Of a stretch of 64,000 nt of DNA, positions 1 to 7,174 are shown piece after piece (within the stretch, counting starts at the first letter, position 1; the number at the start of each line of letters is the position of its first letter). The notes under the pieces are model-generated. The model was given only the letters and a program-made list of their open reading frames with translations, made no database searches and was not told where the DNA came from. The stretch covers positions 1 to 64,000 of the forward strand of contig DXCM01000042.1 in assembly GCA_019116025.1 (NCBI GenBank), in the 5' to 3' direction. Position numbers and translations under genes: made by a program. This DNA comes from Candidatus Companilactobacillus pullicola (lineage in GTDB: Bacteria > Bacillota > Bacilli > Lactobacillales > Lactobacillaceae).

Positions 1-294
1 CTTGAACTTGATTTTATTACGTTCGGCCATTTGACTGAAAGAAGGACTGCCTTTTTTTATCAAAGTATTCTCTAGACTAGCGTTATAAAGTACTATAACG
101 CCTTTTCCTCGAATGCTTTGCACATAACCGTCGGCACCCAGTTTTTTAATGGCACGACGTAAGGTGTTTCTTGAACAATCGTATTCCAAGATTAGATTGG
201 TTTCTGAAGGTATTTTATCTTGGTATTTATATTCTTCATTTTTAATTCGTTTCTTCAAATCCTCATAAATCACATCATATTTGTTATTTGCGAT
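1..294 (-). CDS. treR: GntR-family repressor, TreR-like (partial)
   Basis: N-terminal 98 codons of a GntR/HutC-family transcription regulator; the rest lies outside the window. The winged-helix part reads YDVIYEDLKKRIKN, then IPSETNLILEYDCSRNTLRR and a DGYVQSIRGKGVIV wing, which matches the DNA-binding domain of trehalose operon repressors. It follows a glycosidase gene on the same strand and faces a trehalose-type PTS gene, so control of this sugar locus is likely. No ATG, GTG or TTG is well placed. A strong GGAGG lies 10 nt before an ATC at 294-292 (protein MANNKYDV...), whereas the in-frame GTG at 303 is only 1 nt from that site. I chose 294 as a possible near-cognate start. The family call is solid; the TreR identity is inferred from context. 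Confidence 0.75.
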   Translation of the reverse strand, partial: MANNKYDVIYEDLKKRIKNEEYKYQDKIPSETNLILEYDCSRNTLRRAIKKLGADGYVQSIRGKGVIVLYNASLENTLIKKGSPSFSQMAERNKIKFK

Positions 295-351
295 AAAGAT
301 CACCCCTCCAGAAATCGTTATATTTATAATTATTACTGTTTTGATGCAATT

Positions 352-2058
352 TTACAAATGCAATTCGTTAGCAAAATAAAGGAAAGCACTGGCTGTCCAT
401 GAAAATGATTTATCACGTAATCCAACACCAGTTTTAGCATTGAAATTTTCAGCAAAACCGTATGCCTTCACAGTTTTACAGAAACTTTCGGCAATCTGGT
501 GAGCCAATTCTTTTTCACCAACGTCTTTTAAAGCCTCATACATGATAACTGAGGAAGGTCCCCAGATCGGTCCGCGCCAATAGGCGTCATCTTGATAAAG
601 AGGACTATCGATAGCTTCAGTTGCGATACCAAATTCAGTAACGAAATGCTCCTTAATAGTGGAGAGAATAGTTTTAATCTGTGATTGAGTTAAGGCGTTA
701 CCTGCAATCAGTGACACTAGTGGCAGAAGTCCCTGAGATTCAATTTTTTTACCAGTGAACATTTCCCTAGCAAAAGGAAGGTTATCTTCATCAAAGAAAT
801 ATTTCTCAAATTTGGAAGTCAGGTTCGTCTTTTTCTTTAACCATACTTTTGTGTCAGTGGGTTGATCAAGTTGTTTACTTAGTTTAATCAAGTAGTCCAT
901 GGCAAAAATCAAATAAGCGGAGAGATCAGGTGAATCAATCACAGTATTTTGAGCGAAGACGGTGCTGTTATCCTGTCCACTATCATTGCCATGGTCGTAT
1001 TCACAGATACCATCTTCGTTGGAGTCTTTATAGTTTAAATAGAATTCAACTTGTTTACTGATCCAATGGTAAATTTCTTTTAATTGTTCATCAGTAAAAG
1101 TCATTTTTTGAGCCATTTTGGCAAATGTATAAGCGTGAATTGGTGGTTTCGAGAAGTTCCAGCGAATAGTTGAATCGCTAACTGAACCAGGTAATTGTCC
1201 GAATTCGTCTTGATGCTGGAAAATAACTTTCATTTGATCCCAAGCTAATTCATTATCAACCCCAGCTAGAGCCAAGGCCATGAAACAGTGATCCCAGCTC
1301 CAAACTCCAGGGAATTTATTGTTAGAAGCATAAATAGCGGGAAGTTTTAAGTTACCATCAGGAAAGACTGTAGCCGACCAGAGGGTATAAATAGCATTCA
1401 ATTGAATATCTTTATAACTTGATTGAACAAGTTGAAATTGTTGAGCAAAATTAGAAAAATTCTGCTCGGCATTTTTTTTGATATCCGAAAAGTTTAATAC
1501 TTCTTGATTAGGCTTTTGCATATTAGTTGGTATATCTTGAATGACGGCAATAGTGGCTTTATCGCTCTTTGGCATTACATCGATAAAGGAACTATTATTG
1601 GCCGTTTTGTTGCTACCGGTACTATCGACAGAGAGTGACTGAACTAATTGGGAGGGATTAGTAGGACTGTAAACAAGATACTTAGTTAAGTTCTTATAAC
1701 TATTAATTACGTAGTAGGGAGCATCTTTTTTACCCAATTGAAAGTTATATTCAAAATTGAATTTTGGATGTGAGGCAAAGCGGATGCCCAAGTTGTCATC
1801 ACTATGAAAGACGATTTTTTGAGCAGTATCAAAGCATATTTCGACGGTTCCGAAATCGGAGATCAATTCCAATAATGTATGATTCTCCACCACTTTGAAA
1901 GGAACGGGATCACCATTGTGCGTAATTAAAATTTCGATACTGTCCATATTTGCTTTTGATTTTCCATGGAGCGATTGCAGCCATAACTTGTCATCATGCC
2001 TAAAAAGAGACATGTAGGAGCCATAATAGCTAAAAGGAACTAAATCAATATTCATCAT
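352..2058 (-). CDS. GH63/GH37-like (alpha/alpha)6-barrel glycosidase
   Basis: About 568 residues. The C-terminal two thirds carry the signature of GH63/GH37-type alpha-glucosidases: a WSWDHCF segment near residue 253, GQDNST near 362 (the Asp is the expected general acid), DDAYWRGPIWGPS near 490, and FAENFNAKTG near 534 (the Glu is the expected base). The first 200 residues are a beta-rich N-terminal domain. There is no signal peptide, so it acts in the cytoplasm, probably on the sugar phosphate delivered by the divergent PTS at 2212. A GGTGA site 5 nt before the ATG at 2058 favours this start over the upstream TTG at 2070. The treR-like gene follows 57 nt downstream. Trehalose PTS systems usually pair with GH13 trehalose-6-phosphate hydrolase or a GH65 phosphorylase, so the exact substrate is open. 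Confidence 0.75.
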   Translation of the reverse strand: MMNIDLVPFSYYGSYMSLFRHDDKLWLQSLHGKSKANMDSIEILITHNGDPVPFKVVENHTLLELISDFGTVEICFDTAQKIVFHSDDNLGIRFASHPKFNFEYNFQLGKKDAPYYVINSYKNLTKYLVYSPTNPSQLVQSLSVDSTGSNKTANNSSFIDVMPKSDKATIAVIQDIPTNMQKPNQEVLNFSDIKKNAEQNFSNFAQQFQLVQSSYKDIQLNAIYTLWSATVFPDGNLKLPAIYASNNKFPGVWSWDHCFMALALAGVDNELAWDQMKVIFQHQDEFGQLPGSVSDSTIRWNFSKPPIHAYTFAKMAQKMTFTDEQLKEIYHWISKQVEFYLNYKDSNEDGICEYDHGNDSGQDNSTVFAQNTVIDSPDLSAYLIFAMDYLIKLSKQLDQPTDTKVWLKKKTNLTSKFEKYFFDEDNLPFAREMFTGKKIESQGLLPLVSLIAGNALTQSQIKTILSTIKEHFVTEFGIATEAIDSPLYQDDAYWRGPIWGPSSVIMYEALKDVGEKELAHQIAESFCKTVKAYGFAENFNAKTGVGLRDKSFSWTASAFLYFANELHL

Positions 2059-2064
2059 ATTATT

Positions 2065-2157
2065 CACCAACTAATTTAAACATATTTTTATTATAATACT
2101 TATTTTACAAGGATTTAAAATGTAAATACATTATACCTTGCCAAACTAGTTTAAACA
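2065..2157. promoter_or_regulatory. Repeated operator-like motif in the divergent sugar promoter
   Basis: Two copies of a 16-17 nt motif lie here: CCAACTAATTTAAACA at 2067-2082 and CCAAACTAGTTTAAACA at 2141-2157. They differ by one indel and one substitution, and the second contains the perfect palindrome AAACTAGTTT. The first overlaps the expected start of minus-strand transcription. The second fills the -35/-10 spacer of the plus-strand promoter. One copy per promoter is what a shared repressor, probably the TreR-like protein, would need. Confidence 0.5.
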
Positions 2158-2166
2158 AGATATACT
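2138..2166 (+). promoter_or_regulatory. Promoter of the PTS gene
   Basis: TTGCCA (2138-2143) and TATACT (2161-2166) are separated by 17 bp, a near-consensus sigma-A promoter 45 nt before the PTS start codon. On the other strand a TATAAT at 2095-2090 is the probable -10 for the glycosidase, with a weak -35. Confidence 0.7.
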
Positions 2167-2211
2167 AATTTTGTTCTTTGAAAGTATACAAATAATAGGG
2201 GAGATGATCTT

Positions 2212-4137
2212 ATGGCTGATATCAAAAGTGATGTTACGAAAATCATCGAATTAATCGGTGGCAACGATAATGTCGAATCAGCAACTCACTGTATTACCAG
2301 ATTAAGACTCATTCTTAAAGATCAATCAAAAGTTAACGATAAAGAATTAGAAAAGCTTGATATTGTTCAAGGTACTTTTTTAGCAGGTGGACAATTTCAA
2401 ATCGTGATAGGACCAAGTGTGCCGAAAGTTTATGATGAATTCATCAAGCAAACGGGCGCAAAAGAAGCATCAGTAGAAGCAGTTAAAAAAGAGGGTCGTA
2501 ATAAACAAAACTCTTTGCAACGTCTAGTAAGATTACTGGGTGACATCTTTATTCCTATCATTCCGGCAATTGTAGCTGCTGGTTTATTGATGGGTATCAA
2601 CAATGTTTTAAGTAACAAGGGAATCTTTTACCCTAACGCATCATTCATTCAAATGCACACAGAATGGCAAGGGGTCAATGATATTATTCAATTGATCGCC
2701 CAGACGTCGTTTGCGTTTTTACCAGCATTGATCGGTTGGTCAGCTGTAAAAAAATTCGGTGGGAATCCTCTATTAGGTATTGTTTTAGGATTGATTTTGG
2801 TTAATCCAGCCTTAACTAGTGCTTACGATTTCGCTGCACATCCAGCGGCAACTCCAACATGGAATTTGTTTGGATGGCATGTATCGCAAGTTGGATATCA
2901 AGGTCAAGTTATACCTGTACTCGTGGCGGCTTGGCTGTTGGTTAAGCTACAGAAATATTTTGAAAAACATATTCCTGATACACTGCAATTGATTTTAGTA
3001 GCACCATTAACGCTTTTAATTACCGGATTCGCTTCTTTCTTAGTAATCGGACCAGTGACAATGGCTGGAGCAAATTTGATTACTGATGGAATTGTTTCAC
3101 TTTTCAATGCTGTACCAATTCTCGGTGGTGCATTGTATGGATTTATCTGTGCACCGTTGGTTATTACTGGTATGCATCATTTATTCTTAGGTGTTAACCT
3201 ACAAATGGCCGGAACTCTTGGTTATGTGACACTTTGGCCTGTTGGTGAACCAGTAACGATGGCGCAAGGTGCTGCGTGTCTAGCTATGGCTTATATTTTT
3301 AGAAAAGATGCAAAGAAGAAAAATGTTGCCTGGTCTAGTGGCTTGTCTTCTTTCTTAGGCATTACAGAACCAGCTATTTATGGTGTTAATTTGAAAAATA
3401 GATATCCTTTTATAGCCGTTATGTTGGCCGGTGCCTTTGGTGGTGCTTGGATGGGATTCTGGCAAGTACGTTCTTCAAGTGTCGGTGTTGGTGGAGCTTT
3501 AAGTTTTCTGAGTGTCTTCCCTAAACAATGGGGACTCTACTTGATTGGCGAGGTTATGACTTTCGTTCTAGCAATTGTTTTAACCTTTGCTCTTTCTCGA
3601 ACCAAATTGAATGCAGATAGAAGTATTGGCAACGATGAAATAGCTCGTGATTTATCAGCTTTTGCCTCTGGAAAAACTGTAGCAATCGAAGATGTTCCTG
3701 ATGAAATGTTCTCCAAGAAACAGTTAGGTGATGGGATTGCTATTATTCCTACAAGCGACAAATTAGTTGCGCCAGCCGATGGTCAAGTTACTGTCGTTAT
3801 GCAAGGCAGTAATCATGCAGTTGGTTTAACTTTAAATGATGGTACAGAAATATTACTTCATATCGGTGTTGATACCGTTGATATGAAAGGTGATGGTTTC
3901 AAACCATTAGTTGAGGTTAATGATCACGTTAAATCTGGACAGACTTTGATTAAGTTTGATAGTAAAAAAATTAAAGCTGCTGGACATAGTAATATTGTAA
4001 TCATGGCAATCACTAAGCAAGGTGACGATATTGATACGATTACTTATATGAAAGCAGATCAAGAAGTAGTAGCAGGTAAAAGTGTTGTCGGCGATATTGA
4101 TTATTTAGCTAATGATGCAAAAATTGTTACTCCATAA
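2212..4137 (+). CDS. treP: PTS trehalose-type transporter EIIBCA
   Basis: 641 residues in IIB-IIC-IIA order, taking up and phosphorylating a glucoside. The IIB domain has its phosphocysteine at C27 in VESATHCITRLRL. The IIC domain has about ten hydrophobic segments between residues 105 and 465, with LGIVLGLILVNPALTSAY and GITEPAIYGV-type motifs of the sucrose/trehalose subfamily. The IIA(Glc-type) domain from about 490 has its active histidine near 550 in ILLHIGVDTV. A GGGGAGATG site lies before the ATG. Pairing with a TreR-like repressor and a glucosidase supports trehalose, but another alpha-glucoside is possible. A bidirectional terminator follows. Confidence 0.85.
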   Translation: MADIKSDVTKIIELIGGNDNVESATHCITRLRLILKDQSKVNDKELEKLDIVQGTFLAGGQFQIVIGPSVPKVYDEFIKQTGAKEASVEAVKKEGRNKQNSLQRLVRLLGDIFIPIIPAIVAAGLLMGINNVLSNKGIFYPNASFIQMHTEWQGVNDIIQLIAQTSFAFLPALIGWSAVKKFGGNPLLGIVLGLILVNPALTSAYDFAAHPAATPTWNLFGWHVSQVGYQGQVIPVLVAAWLLVKLQKYFEKHIPDTLQLILVAPLTLLITGFASFLVIGPVTMAGANLITDGIVSLFNAVPILGGALYGFICAPLVITGMHHLFLGVNLQMAGTLGYVTLWPVGEPVTMAQGAACLAMAYIFRKDAKKKNVAWSSGLSSFLGITEPAIYGVNLKNRYPFIAVMLAGAFGGAWMGFWQVRSSSVGVGGALSFLSVFPKQWGLYLIGEVMTFVLAIVLTFALSRTKLNADRSIGNDEIARDLSAFASGKTVAIEDVPDEMFSKKQLGDGIAIIPTSDKLVAPADGQVTVVMQGSNHAVGLTLNDGTEILLHIGVDTVDMKGDGFKPLVEVNDHVKSGQTLIKFDSKKIKAAGHSNIVIMAITKQGDDIDTITYMKADQEVVAGKSVVGDIDYLANDAKIVTP

Positions 4138-4178
4138 AAATAAGGTCAAACTCACATTCGAGTTTGACCTTATTTTTT
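4136..4178. terminator. Bidirectional intrinsic terminator
   Basis: AAGGTCAAACTC pairs with GAGTTTGACCTT around a short CACATTC loop, flanked by A-rich and T-rich tracts. It serves both the PTS gene and the convergent M20 gene. Confidence 0.85.
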
Positions 4179-4181
4179 TGC

Positions 4182-5336
4182 TTATTTTGTACTATCAAGA
4201 AAGTCGATAAACAATTTTTCGTAGATATTGATGAAGTTGAAATACATTTGTTTATCAACGTGTTCGTTAACTTGATGGGGTGTGTCGTTACCGGGTCCAG
4301 TAATTAAGAATGGTAAATCCTTGGGCTTGTTTTTAACCAAGTTGGAGGCGTCAGTGACTGGTGAAATAGGACTTACGTGGACTTCCTCATCAGTATATTG
4401 TTCCATTAATTTTTTCATTGGTGCTACAAGAGCATTCTTAGGATCCATCAAGACAGGATACTCGTTCATGTATGGATCAAAACTAATTTGAGCACCGTGA
4501 CTGTTATATTTCTTGATTAAATCATTCAAAACATCAATAATTTTTTGATTGTCGTATTCAGGGATTGTTCGAGCATTGATTTCAGCTTCGGCGTGGTCTG
4601 GAATAGAATTGACCTGATCACCGCCACTGATCAAAGTTGTATTGAAAATCAATGGGCCAACAGAATCGTGCTTAATATTTTCATCACGGAAAATAGTATT
4701 AGCTTCAATTAAAAGATTCATCAATGGATCGATGGCGTTAAAACCTTTTTCAGGCATAGAACTGTGACTAGCTTTACCCTTAGAAATAAATTTGATATCC
4801 ATTGAACCCTTTTCAGCATAACCGATGTTGTAACCGGAAGGTTCGCCAATAACTAAACCATCAACATCATCCATTGAGCCATCTTCAAGAAAGTAACTAG
4901 AACCCTCTTCGCCGACTTCTTCACCCATAGTAGCCATCAGACGGATAGTACCTTGCTTGGGAAGGCCTTGATGATGCAACTCGATCATTGTAATCACTAG
5001 AGCGGCTAAACCGGATTTCATATCGGTAGCACCACGACCGTAGAGTTGACCATCTTTTTCGGTAAGCTGATAAGGATCACTGTCCCAGTCGTCAAGATTG
5101 CCAGCAGCGACTACGTCCATATGACCTGAAATACCAAGAACTGGTTTGCCATGACCAATTTCCGCAACCAAATTAGCACGGTTACCACGAATAATTTTAA
5201 TTTCCGATTCAATATCGTATTTAGCTAGTAAGTCCTTGAGATAAGAAGCAACTTTTAATTCATCGTCGTTATCTGATTTGATTGCGACTAAGTTCTTTAA
5301 AACGTCTAAACTTTGTTCCTCAGTAAAAAATTTCAT
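4182..5336 (-). CDS. M20-family ArgE/DapE-type deacylase or peptidase
   Basis: 384 residues, a full-length M20 metalloenzyme that hydrolyses an amide or peptide bond with two metal ions. Metal and catalytic motifs are visible: SGHMDVV near residue 80 (His ligand and Asp), YGRGATDMKSG near 100 (bridging Asp), ATMGEEVGEEGS near 135 (catalytic Glu pair) and a C-terminal HQVNEHV histidine. A dimerisation domain lies between about 185 and 290. The start has GGAGGG 11 nt upstream. It stands alone, so its substrate (N-succinyl-diaminopimelate, N-acyl amino acid or dipeptide) cannot be decided from context. Confidence 0.85.
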   Translation of the reverse strand: MKFFTEEQSLDVLKNLVAIKSDNDDELKVASYLKDLLAKYDIESEIKIIRGNRANLVAEIGHGKPVLGISGHMDVVAAGNLDDWDSDPYQLTEKDGQLYGRGATDMKSGLAALVITMIELHHQGLPKQGTIRLMATMGEEVGEEGSSYFLEDGSMDDVDGLVIGEPSGYNIGYAEKGSMDIKFISKGKASHSSMPEKGFNAIDPLMNLLIEANTIFRDENIKHDSVGPLIFNTTLISGGDQVNSIPDHAEAEINARTIPEYDNQKIIDVLNDLIKKYNSHGAQISFDPYMNEYPVLMDPKNALVAPMKKLMEQYTDEEVHVSPISPVTDASNLVKNKPKDLPFLITGPGNDTPHQVNEHVDKQMYFNFINIYEKLFIDFLDSTK

Positions 5337-5658
5337 GCCGATTTCCCTCCAAATTGTAATTTACTCAATAATATCGATATATTTTTCAATATCTTAATTA
5401 TTTCACGTTGCTATAATTTCATGGTAACAGAGTTCTGTGCCGAAAGTTTGAAGAAAGACTTTAACAGCGGGATTTTAAAAATAGATAATTAATTTTAAAT
5501 TAGATTATTTAATCTATAGTGTTGAGGAGACGGTTTTTAAGTTTAAATTACGAAAATTTAATGATATTGGGTTTGAAAGATTACTTGAGCAATACCTTTT
5601 TCTCTAATTTTTCAAATCCAGATATCTGGTAAGATGCTAAGTGAAAGAGGTGTAGTCG
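5337..5658. other. AT-rich intergenic region
   Basis: About 320 bp between divergent genes holding both promoters. I see no structured repeat and no convincing RNA. One 23-codon open frame (ATG near 5561) has no ribosome binding site and was not called. Confidence 0.5.
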
Positions 5659-6294
5659 ATGATTCAACCCAAAATTTCCGAAGATTATTTAGAAAAAGGT
5701 TCTTTTTTCGATATTTACGAGGAAGAGGACTTTTATTTAACAGGACTTTTGTTAAAAGGAGAGTTCTTAGAAGATCAAGAGATTCAACATCCGATGATTG
5801 AAAAAACAGTTTTTGATCATATGACTTTTAGCAACTGCCAATTTGAAAAAATTGAGTTAACCGATGTGATTTTCAAGGGATGCGACCTATCTAATTGTGT
5901 GTTGGATGAAGCCAGTTTATATCGAGTCGAATTTCGTAACTGTAAATTAGTAGGAACCAACTTCGATCAGTCGTATTTAAATAATGTAGAATTCAATAAT
6001 TGTTTGATGGATATGTCAGTGTTAAATCGAATGAACTTAAAAGATGTCAGTTTTATTAATGCCAGTTTAAAAGACGTTAGTTTCAATGAGAATAAACTGA
6101 AGAAGACGCTCTTTGATAACTGTGAGTTGAATAAGATGAATCTCTTAGGTACTGAGTTAAAAGGCGTGGACTTGAGCAGTTGTCGTTTTGAATCAATTGA
6201 TATTGATGAGTTTTCAGCTAAAGGTTTGAAAGTTAACAGTAACCAAGCCAGCTTCTTTGCTCGGTATTTTTTGGGACTAGTTATTAAGTACTAA
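5659..6294 (+). CDS. Pentapeptide-repeat protein
   Basis: 211 residues dominated by A(D/N)LXX-type repeats from about residue 48 to 190, for example FSNCQFEKIEL, FKGCDLSNCVLD and FNNCLMDMSVL, with Leu/Phe at every fifth position. This predicts a right-handed quadrilateral beta-helix, as in MfpA/Qnr proteins. A role in shielding DNA gyrase is known for some members but cannot be assumed here. There is no signal peptide or membrane segment. AGAGGTG precedes the ATG. The gene is followed directly by a pair of structured repeats, and its probable terminator is 750 bp downstream, after the repeats. Confidence 0.8.
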   Translation: MIQPKISEDYLEKGSFFDIYEEEDFYLTGLLLKGEFLEDQEIQHPMIEKTVFDHMTFSNCQFEKIELTDVIFKGCDLSNCVLDEASLYRVEFRNCKLVGTNFDQSYLNNVEFNNCLMDMSVLNRMNLKDVSFINASLKDVSFNENKLKKTLFDNCELNKMNLLGTELKGVDLSSCRFESIDIDEFSAKGLKVNSNQASFFARYFLGLVIKY

Positions 6295-6334
6295 AAAACG
6301 GGATTGATATCAACTGATGTAGTGGAGGTATACC

Positions 6335-6506
6335 GTCGGCAGTAGAAAATCTGTGGGCCACTGGAACGTGGTGGACACGGCTTGAAGCTAATAATTTTAC
6401 ACTTCGTGTAAAATCATGGATCTCCAAGTCCGGTCTTCTGGTAACCTTGCTTCGCAAGCTAACCAGAATTTCACCACTGAGGGCCCACAGATTTTCTACT
6501 GCCGAC
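6335..6506 (+). repeat. Family-1 structured repeat, copy 1a
   Basis: Closed by a perfect 25-bp inverted repeat (6335-6359 with 6482-6506). Inside are the family signature GGAACG, a GTGGTG/CACCAC helix, the strand TTGAAGCTAAT, a TTTTACAC-TTC-GTGTAAAA hairpin, TGGATCTCCA, and a TCTGGT/ACCAGA hairpin. Sequence similar to copies 3a and 4a also extends about 30 bp upstream (GATATCAACTGATGT). It begins 41 bp after the pentapeptide gene and is paired in inverted orientation with 6711-6870. Confidence 0.85.
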
Positions 6507-6710
6507 TGTATTTCAGTTTCTAATATTATTGGTTAAAATTACGATATTTGAATAGTTATTTATGCTATGTAATGAAATAAGGATAGTGAGTTTTGGTTTA
6601 ATAAAAAAGAACAGTGTTTTTTAGTGAGCGTAAAGTATGCGGAAATCTAGTAATAATGCTATTTTACGATCCGATATTTTAAGAGTATACAAATAATAGA
6701 ACAACAAACT

Positions 6711-6870
6711 AGTCCGGAACAACAAGCTCGATTGGTCTCAGCCGTGAGATTATACTTAGCGATTTATCGCTTAGTATAAGACCTGTATTTGAGACAATTG
6801 TGAACTTCAATTGGCTCAAATCAGTGTCCACAGCGTTCCAGACCAATCGAGCTTGTTGTGGAGGACGGCA
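6711..6870 (-). repeat. Family-1 structured repeat, copy 1b (inverted partner)
   Basis: The closing helix is an 18-bp perfect inverted repeat (6720-6737 with 6841-6858). Read on the minus strand it shows GGAACG, a GCTGTG/CACGGC helix, a GATTTGAG/CTCAAAT helix around a CAATTG/CAATTG hairpin, and a long TTATACTAAGCGA hairpin, in the same order as the other copies. It has the outer ends AGTCCGGA and GGAGGACGGCA. It is almost identical to copy 2b. Confidence 0.85.
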
Positions 6871-7050
6871 TACAGAACCCCAAAAAAATATTTTTCTCTC
6901 AAAAAGGCAGTAAATTTACCCACTACAACGCTATATATCTAATATAGGAATATTTTTTTGAGCAAACGTAATCGTCTGAACCGTCAATCATTGCCATTCA
7001 TGTAACGACGATTTGTGAACGTGCTCAAGTGATGATTTTACTGAATTTGA

Positions 7051-7123
7051 AATAAGACTACCAGATATGGTATTGATGTGTTATATATCACAACATCTAG
7101 TATTTGGTAGTCTTATTTTTTTT
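7051..7123 (+). terminator. Terminator-like hairpin upstream of nrdD
   Basis: AATAAGACTACCA (7051-7063) pairs with TGGTAGTCTTATT (7105-7117), followed by a T-rich run. It is probably the displaced terminator of the pentapeptide gene, or an attenuator for nrdD. Its loop contains the palindrome-like TGTGTTATATATCACA (7077-7092), which resembles a CRP/FNR-family site. Confidence 0.65.
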
Positions 7124-7174
7124 ATTATAATTTTGTAAAATGATACCAGTATTTAATTAATTAGGGGGAAGATT

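Noticed and set aside
5561-5632. 23-codon ORF with ATG near 5561
   Set aside because: No Shine-Dalgarno at a usable distance, no terminator and no recognisable pattern; likely chance.
7077-7092. NrdR box upstream of nrdD
   Set aside because: The arms are TGTG...CACA, the reverse of the ACAC...GTGT order of NrdR boxes, and no second box was found at the usual spacing.
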